This document shows, in pieces, positions 31,794-39,818 of a stretch of 64,000 nt of DNA. This DNA is from Capnocytophaga periodontitidis (GTDB lineage Bacteria > Bacteroidota > Bacteroidia > Flavobacteriales > Flavobacteriaceae): assembly GCF_016126015.1 (NCBI RefSeq), contig NZ_JAEFDB010000001.1, positions 744,001 through 808,000 of the forward strand, in the 5' to 3' direction. The stretch's first letter is position 1, and each line of letters begins with the position of its first letter. Under the pieces are notes generated by a model. The model made no database searches. It had not been told where the DNA came from and saw only the letters and a program-made list of their open reading frames with translations. The position numbers and the translations under genes were made by a program.

Positions 31794-33305
31794 ATGAACC
31801 TCTCTAACCTTCCCTATCGAACTACTTCTTATGACGAAATTGCCTATGAGCTACCTGAGTCGTCTCTCTACAAAGAGCATTATGACACTCGTTGGCGAAA
31901 TCGCGTAATCGTGATTGACGGCGACTGGATTCTGGACGAACCTTTAGATTTAGACGCTGTCGATGAGCTTTCTCCTTACTACAACCCCGATGACTACGAT
32001 TCTCTGCCCCTTTTTATCCTCGTAAAAGGCAATATGCAGGCTACGAATATCTACAATGGTGAGATAGAAGGTTCTTGCGGATTAGTGGTTTTGGGCAATC
32101 TCACTGCCGAAAACATAGTGGTCGGCGGGCAAGAGATTTTCGTAGGCGGTGATTTGCGCGTTTCGGGATTCTATTGGGGCGATTACAATCACGGAAGCCT
32201 TACCGTGATGGGGCATATCAGCATTTACGTGTTCTTGGAAACTGATTACAATCACGATAACAAGCGTTTTGAAGAAAGACGCAATGCCGATATTACCGAA
32301 TACCTCACCGATGATGATTACGGAGGGCTTTTGTTAGGGGAAAAGATCGTTTTGTACTTAAAACGCGAATTTTCTTTTGCGTTAGACGATATTTTAGATT
32401 ATATCTCTTGGAGCTGGAAATGCTGGATAAACGAAGAAAAATTATTTCCCGCTTTAGCCAAAGGTGAAACTATATTCGTAAGCCCTGAAGAAACACAAAA
32501 ACGTCGCGATGAAATTAGTAAAAAACAAGTGCATCTGTTCCCTAATACCGAAATTTCGATAGAAAATTTACTTCGTTTTACCTATCCGCCTCTCTTCTCG
32601 CTTGTATGTAAGCTAAATAAAAACAATCACCCGCGTTTTGAAATGTGGGACGACAATGATGTGCTTTACCGCGTGCATTACGACCCCGATTACGATGTTC
32701 ATTCTGTTTTTATTCAAAACGATGAAGAATATGGTGTGCTTGCCCAAGTATATAAAGGCGAGTTGCACACCTCAATCAATACTTTTACTGATGAGGATTT
32801 GATAAGTATAACCCCAAGATCACATCCTGCATATTTTGCCTTCTTAGAAAAAGAGTTTGCTTACTTTTGCAGGCGTTATGAAGAGCTCATCAACAGTCGC
32901 ATCTACTATCTTTCAAAAGTGAATGAGGTAAACTTCAAGTCACTTTTAGCTAATGAAAGACTTCAAGATTTCTACGCACAAAAAGGAAAGAATGCTGATG
33001 GCTATGTAACGCTTCAAAAAGATGATTTCATACTAAAAGTAAGTAACGAAGAGGCAACCACTGCGAGAATTAGCCTCGGTGAGCACAGCAAATACAATGA
33101 GGATGGCTCTGTTGCTTATCTGTACTTTCATTATCAGTGGGACGCAGAAAGAAATTGCGTGCTACTCATCAACGAAGACGAAAACGGCGAGGAATATGAA
33201 TTGAATTTTGGCAATATCCCACGATACTATCGCGCAATGATATATTTCAGGAAGTTGCAACTATTATTTCCACCTGTGGAGGAGCAAAGCACTAATGTAA
33301 TATAA
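31794..33305 (+). CDS. Large cytoplasmic protein with short beta-solenoid segment, function unknown
   Basis: A 503-residue acidic protein without signal peptide or membrane segment. Residues about 74-147 form regular short hydrophobic strands with glycine turns (FILVKGNMQATN, LVVLGNLTAENI, IFVGGDLRVSG, GSLTVMGHIS), the look of a bactofilin-like or polymer-forming beta-solenoid. The rest is rich in Asp, Tyr and Trp and is not recognised. Similar solenoid proteins occur near toxin/immunity loci in other bacteria, but no toxin is visible. It lies between the frameshifted gene and a secreted unknown protein; no strong promoter is seen. Confidence 0.7.
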   Translation: MNLSNLPYRTTSYDEIAYELPESSLYKEHYDTRWRNRVIVIDGDWILDEPLDLDAVDELSPYYNPDDYDSLPLFILVKGNMQATNIYNGEIEGSCGLVVLGNLTAENIVVGGQEIFVGGDLRVSGFYWGDYNHGSLTVMGHISIYVFLETDYNHDNKRFEERRNADITEYLTDDDYGGLLLGEKIVLYLKREFSFALDDILDYISWSWKCWINEEKLFPALAKGETIFVSPEETQKRRDEISKKQVHLFPNTEISIENLLRFTYPPLFSLVCKLNKNNHPRFEMWDDNDVLYRVHYDPDYDVHSVFIQNDEEYGVLAQVYKGELHTSINTFTDEDLISITPRSHPAYFAFLEKEFAYFCRRYEELINSRIYYLSKVNEVNFKSLLANERLQDFYAQKGKNADGYVTLQKDDFILKVSNEEATTARISLGEHSKYNEDGSVAYLYFHYQWDAERNCVLLINEDENGEEYELNFGNIPRYYRAMIYFRKLQLLFPPVEEQSTNVI

Positions 33306-33376
33306 TTTCCCGACGGGAGATTTTAATAATACCAATAGAGACAAGAGATACAAATAGCATTTAAAATTGAACTATT

Positions 33377-34633
33377 ATGAAAGCATTTATTTTTTGGCTA
33401 ATACTTGGGATATTCTCAGTGCACGCACAGCAATATCAATTGGATAGTATAAACCATATAGGTTATAGGGTAGATTCGCTCAGTAGTGCCTATCAAGTTA
33501 CAGATTGGCAACATTATAACGCTAAAAAACATTTATTAGTAGTAGGCGATAACCACATTTTCCCCCATCGTTACGCTACCAAAACTGTTATTAAGAATGA
33601 CAAAGAAGGCAATGAGATTTATAATGTTTTTTACCGCCAAGATTCTTTGAGCAAAAGGTGGATAGCAATCCAGAAAGATGAGACTAAGAAAAGAAAAAAT
33701 AAACTCATCAGTATTACTTACCTCAATGAAAATGGCAAAAAGCTATCCCCCAGTAGCAAACGCATTAACAATATAAGAGGTCGCACCACCGAAACTATGT
33801 ATTACAAATATCTCAATAAGCGTTGGTTTAGAGATACTCGCAATACTTATACAGAGAATGAGAAAGGACGTACAGAGCTTTCTGTTGATGAAGTTTGGGA
33901 TAGTGACATCCAGCAGTGGCAAAGCGACAAAAAAATTGTACGAAAGTTTGAGAATGATACGCTCCTTAAAGAAGAAATTACTTATACTTTTGGGAATAAT
34001 GAGTGGTATGAAGACGAAAAAACAGAATATATTGACCCTAATGAGAATGAAAGAACCTCTATACAGTATGTTTATAAAGAGGATGGGTGGCTACCTACGC
34101 AAAAAATCACTTATACAGAAGATAAAACAAACAGAATTTTCACTAATATAGTACAAGTTTGGGATAAAGAGCAAAGCAAATGGCAGAATCAGAGTAGACT
34201 CACTGATATATTAGGCGAAAACAACCAGAGTACCTCTATTACTTCAGAGAATTGGAATAAAAAGACCCAAACATACGAGATATACTACACTAATAAGTAC
34301 CGCTATAACAAAAACAATGAGCTTATTGAGTATTTATTCATCAAACCAAACGAAGAAGAAGGGAGAAGCATTTTTGAGTATGACAGCGAAGGCAATCTGC
34401 TGAAAGAAACGAGATATAAACGCACTTCATTAGTGCAAGAATGGCAACCTACTGACCTTATTGAAAATACGCTATCCTCTATTTTATTTAAGGATATTTT
34501 AGATAAAGGATTTTTAAGCAATTCGGCGGGAAGAATAGGCAAAAAAGCCCTCAGTGAACAAAAACTCTACCGATATATAGATGGCAAATATTTGCTTTAC
34601 AGTCATAAAAAGTTTTATTATTCTAAAAGGTAA
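33377..34633 (+). CDS. Secreted repeat protein of unknown function
   Basis: A 418-residue protein with a signal peptide ending in FSVHAQ (about residue 18). The body is built of short imperfect repeats of about 35-45 residues containing a Trp followed by Y-x-Y or T-Y-T-E strands (for example WFRDTRNTYTE, WYEDEKTEYID, WLPTQKITYTE). This suggests a beta-rich repeat sheet like YD or RHS-type strands, though no RHS core motif is present. No type IX C-terminal signal is recognised. It ends 15 bases before a strong terminator and has normal codon use. Confidence 0.7.
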   Translation: MKAFIFWLILGIFSVHAQQYQLDSINHIGYRVDSLSSAYQVTDWQHYNAKKHLLVVGDNHIFPHRYATKTVIKNDKEGNEIYNVFYRQDSLSKRWIAIQKDETKKRKNKLISITYLNENGKKLSPSSKRINNIRGRTTETMYYKYLNKRWFRDTRNTYTENEKGRTELSVDEVWDSDIQQWQSDKKIVRKFENDTLLKEEITYTFGNNEWYEDEKTEYIDPNENERTSIQYVYKEDGWLPTQKITYTEDKTNRIFTNIVQVWDKEQSKWQNQSRLTDILGENNQSTSITSENWNKKTQTYEIYYTNKYRYNKNNELIEYLFIKPNEEEGRSIFEYDSEGNLLKETRYKRTSLVQEWQPTDLIENTLSSILFKDILDKGFLSNSAGRIGKKALSEQKLYRYIDGKYLLYSHKKFYYSKR

Positions 34634-34648
34634 TTTGTATATTAAAAA

Positions 34649-34686
34649 ATACCCTACACTTTACATTCCGTAAAGTATAGGGTATT
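34649..34686. terminator. Bidirectional terminator between convergent genes
   Basis: ATACCCTA-C-ACTTTAC (34649-34664) pairs with GTAAAGT-A-TAGGGTAT (34670-34685) around loop ATTCC, a 15-bp stem with one mismatch, preceded by an A run and followed by TT. It serves the + strand gene ending at 34633 and the minus-strand protease ending at 34736. Confidence 0.85.
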
Positions 34687-34701
34687 AACATAACCAATTA
34701 C

Positions 34702-34719
34702 AGGGTATCAGCATACCCT
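34702..34719. terminator. Second small hairpin with shared stem sequence
   Basis: AGGGTAT-CAGC-ATACCCT forms a 7-bp stem followed by TT. Its arms are also complementary to the arms of the hairpin at 34649-34686, so the two structures can exchange strands. Confidence 0.55.
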
Positions 34720-34735
34720 TTACCATTTAACCATA

Positions 34736-36151
34736 TTAGAAAAAGAACCTTTCTTTTTCTCCTTTTTCATTCAAGATTTCTAACGAGTTGCGATTGCGTG
34801 AAGAAAGGGTAGACATTATATTTTTCAATTCATCTACATCCTTAATGGTCTTTCCATTCACTGAAAGCAACACTTTTCCTACTATATTGATATTGTTGTA
34901 CTCATAAAACTGACCTGCAGCGGTAACCTTCACACCGTTTTTAGTTTTAAAACGTTTTTGGTCGGCTTCTGAAAGGTTTTTCACTTCCAAACCTAAGGAT
35001 TGTATTACATAAGTAGTATTTTTCTTAAGTGTGATATTAGCAGTGCGTTCTTTACCTTCGCGTACATAAGTTACTTTTAGCATATCGCCAGGACGTTTAG
35101 AAGCGATGTGACCACTAAGGTCAGAGTATTTATGTATCTTCACATTATCGATTTGTTTGATAATGTCACCTTTTTTAAGTCCGGCAGCTCCTGCTCCTGA
35201 GTCATCATCTACAGAATCTACATAGAATCCTTCAGTTTCTTTGATGTTGAGTTTTTTGGCTACTTCGGAGTCTAATCCTTGTCCGCGTACACCCATCACT
35301 CCGCGTTGTACATTTCCGTATTCTATCAAATCCTCTACCACTTTCTTAGCGATATTGCTAGGCACAGCAAACGAGTAGCCCATATATACCCCTGTAGTAG
35401 ATGAGATTGCGGTATTGATACCAATGAGGTCGCCATTGAGGTTTACCAAAGCTCCCCCACTGTTTCCCATATTCACCACGGCATCGGTTTGTATAAACGA
35501 TTCTATTTTATCGCTACCGCGCTCGCTGATATTACGCGCTTTTGCACTGATGATTCCGGCAGTAACGGTAGAATTCAAGTTGAAAGGATTCCCTACTGCG
35601 AGTACCCATTCGCCTACTTGCGTATTATCGGAGTCGGCAAAGGTGAGGAAAGGTAGTTTTTCGTCAGCTTCTATTTTTAGTAAGGCAATATCGGAAGCGG
35701 CATCTGTACCTATGAGTTTAGCTGTATAAGTTTTATTGTTGTTAAGGGTAACCTCCAAAGTAGTAGCATTGGCAATCACGTGATTATTGGTTACTATATA
35801 GCCATCGGGAGTAATGATAACGCCAGAGCCTGTACCTACTTGGGTCTGTTCGCCTCCCCCATTACCGTAAAAAAGGTCGAAGATAGAGGTAACGCCTCCT
35901 TGTGATTTTACAGTGTTCTTTACGTGCACTACGCTATTCACCGTTTTGTTAGCCGCTTCTACAAAGTTGGTTTCGCCTGCTACCGTTCTTTCAGGGGTAG
36001 TGTGATTAGTTTGTACCAAAGCGGGACGTGAGAGCAAATCAAGTGCCTCTTGTTTGGCGTCGTGTTTATCTATAAAGAGTTTATACCCTCCTAAGGTCAT
36101 AGCTCCGCCGAGGAAGGCAGTAGCTATCATCGTTGCATAATTTTTCATCAT
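34736..36151 (-). CDS. htrA: HtrA/DegP-type periplasmic serine protease
   Basis: A 471-residue trypsin-fold protease with two PDZ domains, expected in the periplasm and anchored or exported through the N-terminal hydrophobic segment (about residues 5-26). The catalytic triad is visible: H124 in NNHVIAN, D154 in ASDIALL and S231 in MGNSGGALV. PDZ1 (about 275-365) starts near GVMGVRGQGLD, and a more diverged PDZ2 ends the protein. It degrades or refolds damaged envelope proteins. No TAnnTTTG promoter is evident upstream, which could mean control by an alternative sigma factor. Confidence 0.94.
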   Translation of the reverse strand: MMKNYATMIATAFLGGAMTLGGYKLFIDKHDAKQEALDLLSRPALVQTNHTTPERTVAGETNFVEAANKTVNSVVHVKNTVKSQGGVTSIFDLFYGNGGGEQTQVGTGSGVIITPDGYIVTNNHVIANATTLEVTLNNNKTYTAKLIGTDAASDIALLKIEADEKLPFLTFADSDNTQVGEWVLAVGNPFNLNSTVTAGIISAKARNISERGSDKIESFIQTDAVVNMGNSGGALVNLNGDLIGINTAISSTTGVYMGYSFAVPSNIAKKVVEDLIEYGNVQRGVMGVRGQGLDSEVAKKLNIKETEGFYVDSVDDDSGAGAAGLKKGDIIKQIDNVKIHKYSDLSGHIASKRPGDMLKVTYVREGKERTANITLKKNTTYVIQSLGLEVKNLSEADQKRFKTKNGVKVTAAGQFYEYNNINIVGKVLLSVNGKTIKDVDELKNIMSTLSSRNRNSLEILNEKGEKERFFF

Positions 36152-36590
36152 ATTTTTTGTTTTACTAATTTGTTTTATATCGTAAGACGAATAGGCAACA
36201 ATTGTGCCATTTTAATGGCTAATAATAAGAGCTTCTTTAATCTTTTATGTTTCAAAACAAAATTAGATTGTGAATAAATAAGAGTATTTTTTTGAGGAAG
36301 GTACAAAACATCTCTAACATAATACAATTTAAAATTAATTGATTATCAATACAATCAACTTTTTATAGATATAATCTGCAGAAGCAAAAAACTTCGATAG
36401 AATGTAGTGAAGTAAGTGTTATTTTGAGACTTTTCGGATAACTCTTCAGGAATATTCGTACTAATTTTTATGTTAAATCTCACACCAATTTTAATACGTT
36501 TTTTTCAATTATCAATTATCCAGTTGTATACATACAGATCAGCAACTTTTACTGCTATATTTCGCGAAATAGACACATCAATATAATTAA
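36152..36590. other. Intergenic region with partial MITE-like copy C and a palindrome
   Basis: The block AATTAATTGATTATCA (36335-36350) and the later TTATTTTGAGACTTTTCGGATA (36419-36440, two parts of the family) place a degenerate copy of the 21168/27500 repeat here; the left end is not clear. A perfect 14-base palindrome TATTTCGCGAAATA lies at 36558-36571, just after the stop of the minus-strand gene. No coding region is supported. Confidence 0.5.
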
Positions 36591-37496
36591 CTATTTAACT
36601 AAACTATTATTGATAGCCTTAAAAACTTCACTGTTTTGATGAGGCACACAGTCCTGTACCCAATACCACCAAAAATAACCGCCTACATAGTTCTTTACAT
36701 ATTTAGGCATCGAATAGTAATGTTTAGCTCTTTGTACTTTACTTTGTACAGAGTACTTCTTATAGTCGTTATTGCCACATTCCCCTATGCCTAATTTAAC
36801 ATTTGGAAAGATAGCTTCTAAATTGTTAAATACGTTTTGCCAATTAGGTTGGTAATCATCGTTATCATCTTCGTAATAGCTTACTAACACATAATCCAAT
36901 TGTTTTTTCATATCTTCAGGAATATATTTTTTTAGCCAATCTTCCATTGTTACTTTTTGCTCATCAAGTTTAAAATAGTAGCTCACAAGCACTGTTTTTG
37001 CTTTTTTACTGTGGATAAACTTATAAGCACCATAGGCTTTATTGGCAATAAACTGAGGGTCGTCACCCAACCAACCTTCTCCGTTAATTTCATTGCCCAC
37101 TTCCCAAAAATCTGTATATGCCGATAGCTCTTCATACGAATCCTGAAATCTCTTTACATAACTATCTACGTTAGTGTATTTTTTCATATCTTCGGAATCG
37201 GCAGGTGTTGCCATCACATAAGCTACTTGATGAACAGCCGAAAAAATCGGTTTGTAATTTGCTATCGCTGTACCCTTAGACATCACAATGCGCACCGTAG
37301 GCTTTACAGGCATTGCCTTGATAGCATTTACAATCTGTTGAACAGTAACTCTGGTTTTATCCCAACTGTCATCTATAGTAATACCATACAAATAGGTATT
37401 TGTAGGGGGATTAGGGTTTGATTGGGGAGCTTCATCATTACTTTTATGACAAGTTATAAAAATAATTATCATACATAAATATAATATTCTTTTCAT
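36591..37496 (-). CDS. Glycoside-hydrolase-like lipoprotein of unknown specificity
   Basis: A 301-residue exported protein. The signal ends in IFITC followed by HKSNDE, an imperfect lipobox. The mature part looks like a TIM barrel of glycosidase clan A: FWEVGNEING (about 127-136) carries an Asn-Glu acid/base pair and LGIGECGNN (about 237-245) a candidate nucleophile glutamate at the end of a later strand; aromatic-rich GGYFWWYWVQD follows. No exact family is recognised. The start is the ATG at 37496, because an in-frame TTG at 37526 lies in the TATCTTTG box (37531-37524). It is monocistronic between htrA and pckA. Confidence 0.65.
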   Translation of the reverse strand: MKRILYLCMIIIFITCHKSNDEAPQSNPNPPTNTYLYGITIDDSWDKTRVTVQQIVNAIKAMPVKPTVRIVMSKGTAIANYKPIFSAVHQVAYVMATPADSEDMKKYTNVDSYVKRFQDSYEELSAYTDFWEVGNEINGEGWLGDDPQFIANKAYGAYKFIHSKKAKTVLVSYYFKLDEQKVTMEDWLKKYIPEDMKKQLDYVLVSYYEDDNDDYQPNWQNVFNNLEAIFPNVKLGIGECGNNDYKKYSVQSKVQRAKHYYSMPKYVKNYVGGYFWWYWVQDCVPHQNSEVFKAINNSLVK

Positions 37497-37523
37497 TTTA
37501 TTAATAATTTCATTCTGAGAAAG

Positions 37524-37531
37524 CAAAGATA
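37524..37531 (-). promoter_or_regulatory. Promoter -7 box of the glycosidase-like lipoprotein gene
   Basis: TATCTTTG on the minus strand, 27 bases before the ATG at 37496. A TTG lies 26 bases upstream, wider than usual. Confidence 0.5.
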
Positions 37532-37686
37532 CTATTTTTTTAAAAACTATTCCTAAACAAATTATCTTATAATTTCAAAATCCATACTCACTTTCTATTT
37601 CATTTTTTTAACATACAAAATTATATAGTATAACTCGCATTATAAAATCAACAACAAATATATTCAAAATATAGAAGATAATAATA

Positions 37687-37722
37687 GAAAAAGGCTGCTT
37701 CCAATGGGGAAGCAACCTTTTT
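37687..37722. terminator. Terminator after pckA
   Basis: GAAAAAGGCTGCTTCC (37687-37702) pairs with GGAAGCAACCTTTTTC (37707-37722) around AATG, with A and T runs at the base of the stem. It lies 25 bases past the minus-strand pckA stop. Confidence 0.88.
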
Positions 37723-37746
37723 CAAACTATGTCCTTTAAAGTCAAA

Positions 37747-39330
37747 TTACAATTTAGGAGCACCAGCGAGGACGTCGGCACTTGCACCTTCAGCGAATTT
37801 TTTATCTTTGAAGTTTTGTACAAATGATTCAGCTAATTCTTTGAGTTTAGCGCTGAATTGAGCTTTGTCACTCCAAGTATTTTCTGGGTTCAAGATGCTT
37901 TGGTCAGAAACACCGTCGCAAGATTGAGGCACTTTGAATCCGAAGATAGGCAATTCTTTGTATTCAACGTTGTTAAGTTTTCCGGTAAGAGCCGCAGTGA
38001 TAAGAGCGCGGGTATCTTTCAAGCTACATCTTTTCATTTTACCGTTGTAACCAGTGTTTACCAACCATACATTTACGCCAGTTTCTTTGATTTTTTCAGC
38101 CAAACGTTTACCGTATTCAGCTGGGTGAAGAGGCATAAAGGCAGCTCCGAAGCAAGCAGAGAAAGTTTTTTGAGGAGTAGTGATACCTACCTCAGTACCG
38201 GCAACTTTAGAAGTATAACCAGAAACGAATTGGTAAGCAGCTTGTTCAGGAGTCAATTTAGAGATTGGAGGCAATACACCGTAAGCATCGAAAGTAAGGA
38301 AGAAGATGTTTTTAGGATTGTGCCCTATAGAACCAGGTTGGATATTTGCAATGTGGTAAATAGGATAAGAAACGCGAGTGTTTTCAGTGATATCAGTGCG
38401 AGAGAAATCAACAACACCTTTATCATCCATAATTACGTTCTCAAGGATAGCGCCTTTTTTGATAGCACCGAAGATTTCAGGTTCTTTTTCAGCGGTAAGG
38501 TCAACTACTTTAGCATAACAACCACCTTCGAAGTTGAAAACGGTATTTTCAGGAGTCCAACCGTGTTCGTCGTCACCGATAAGGTGGCGGTTAGGGTCGG
38601 CAGAAAGGGTAGTTTTACCAGTACCAGAAAGGCCGAAGAAGATAGCAGTATCACCGTCTTTACCAACGTTAGCAGAACAGTGCATAGGCATAGTGTTGCG
38701 GAACACAGGCAATTCAAAGTTCATAGCAGAGAAGATACCTTTTTTAATTTCGCCGGTATAACCAGTACCACCGATTAGGGCGATTTTTTTAGTGAAGTTC
38801 AAGATAGCGAAGTTAGCTTGACGAGTACCATCTACAGCAGGGTCAGCTTCAAAACCAGGAGCGTTTACAACTAACCAATCTTCTTTGAAAGAAGGGAGTT
38901 CACTATCATCTATACGCAAGAACATATTGTAAGCGAAAAGGTTGCTCCAAGGAAGTTCAGTAATAGTACGGATATTAGTGCGGTATTTAGGGTCGGCGCA
39001 AACATAGCCATCGTGAACGTAAATTTCTTTACTTGAAAGATAAGCTACTACTTTTTCGTATAGTTTATCGAATTTTTCGGGTTCGAAAGGGATGTTGATA
39101 CTACCCCACCATACGCGATCTTTGGTGATATCATCTTTTACGATGAAGCGGTCTTTAGGAGAACGACCTGTAAATTTACCTGTGTTGATAGCAATAGCTC
39201 CAGAAGAAGCTTCAACGCCTAATTTTTTGTCCAAAGTTTCTTGGTGAAGTTCGTCAGCAGACAATTGGTAACGAACATTAGCGTTTTTAATTCCGTATTT
39301 ATCAACGGAAAGTGTTTTTGGTTTACTCAT
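37747..39330 (-). CDS. pckA: ATP-dependent phosphoenolpyruvate carboxykinase
   Basis: Interconverts oxaloacetate plus ATP and PEP plus CO2. In capnophilic or fermenting Bacteroidota it often runs in the CO2-fixing direction toward succinate, which would suit a CO2-requiring organism. The 527-residue protein has the family blocks GRSPKDRFIV (about residues 54-63), IGGTGYTGEIKKG (about 195-207), the kinase-1a P-loop FFGLSGTGKTTLS (about 231-243), the metal site LIGDDEHGW and FEGGCYAK. The promoter lies about 92 bases before the ATG, leaving an untranslated leader of about 85 bases that could hold regulation. Confidence 0.97.
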   Translation of the reverse strand: MSKPKTLSVDKYGIKNANVRYQLSADELHQETLDKKLGVEASSGAIAINTGKFTGRSPKDRFIVKDDITKDRVWWGSINIPFEPEKFDKLYEKVVAYLSSKEIYVHDGYVCADPKYRTNIRTITELPWSNLFAYNMFLRIDDSELPSFKEDWLVVNAPGFEADPAVDGTRQANFAILNFTKKIALIGGTGYTGEIKKGIFSAMNFELPVFRNTMPMHCSANVGKDGDTAIFFGLSGTGKTTLSADPNRHLIGDDEHGWTPENTVFNFEGGCYAKVVDLTAEKEPEIFGAIKKGAILENVIMDDKGVVDFSRTDITENTRVSYPIYHIANIQPGSIGHNPKNIFFLTFDAYGVLPPISKLTPEQAAYQFVSGYTSKVAGTEVGITTPQKTFSACFGAAFMPLHPAEYGKRLAEKIKETGVNVWLVNTGYNGKMKRCSLKDTRALITAALTGKLNNVEYKELPIFGFKVPQSCDGVSDQSILNPENTWSDKAQFSAKLKELAESFVQNFKDKKFAEGASADVLAGAPKL

Positions 39331-39421
39331 AATGTCTTAAATTTTTTATTTAAAATTCTATAATTTACTAACTTATGTTTTTTTGTTTTACACAGTAGGA
39401 AAGCTCCTCTGAAAAACGCTG

Positions 39422-39452
39422 CAAATGTACGCAAAAAAAATGTAATGAACAA
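39422..39452 (-). promoter_or_regulatory. Promoter of pckA
   Basis: On the minus strand, TTG (39452-39450), 20 bases, TACATTTG (39429-39422). The predicted transcript start is about 85 bases before the ATG, longer than the leaders of neighbouring genes. Confidence 0.7.
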
Positions 39453-39479
39453 ATATTTTTAACATTTTTTTTTGCAAAA

Positions 39480-39720
39480 ATGATGAGGAAGGAGAATCGC
39501 GGAGAGACTCTGAGAATTGAGGAGGGGGAGGTGTGGGAGCGGTGGGAGGTGCGAGCCGCACGGGCAGGAATGGGAGCGGTGTGGGAGATAGCCCCCGAAC
39601 CCCCGAAGGGGGACAAGCTGGAAAAAGATAGTGGGAGGTGTGGGAGTGGTGGGAGCGGTGGGAGCGGTGGGCATGGTGGAAATAGTGGAAATGGTAGGAG
39701 GGGTGGCGATTGTGTTGATT
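39480..39720. repeat. G-rich purine-biased patch with simple repeats
   Basis: This patch is far richer in G than its surroundings. It holds agaatcgcggagagactctgag (as at 24924 and 29408, two parts), a CCCCCGAA-GGGGG hairpin (39588-39612), and a run of gggagcggt/ggtgggagc units at 39640-39675. Frames across it are open only because of composition; no gene is called. Confidence 0.6.
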
Positions 39721-39734
39721 AATAGAATAATTAA

Positions 39735-39782
39735 CTTTGGCAAAGGTCATTGTTTGATAAACTATTAAAACCTTTGCCAAAG
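39735..39782. repeat. 12-base perfect inverted repeat related to the MITE-like family
   Basis: CTTTGGCAAAGG (39735-39746) and CCTTTGCCAAAG (39771-39782) flank 24 bases. The right arm runs into a GTGTGGTGATGCAAAAG segment like that of copies A and B. It lies 37 bases downstream of the DUF4302 gene stop and may act as its terminator structure. Confidence 0.6.
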
Positions 39783-39818
39783 TGTGGTGATGCAAAAGGG
39801 GTATATACAGACGAAGAG

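Noticed and set aside
37858-38778. 306-codon frame opposite pckA
   Set aside because: It is a shadow of the pckA coding strand, with no promoter and no recognisable protein features.
39388-39795. Open frames in the G-rich patch, some over 90 codons
   Set aside because: Products are low-complexity (His/Pro/Ser-rich) with no start context; they follow from base composition of decayed repeats.
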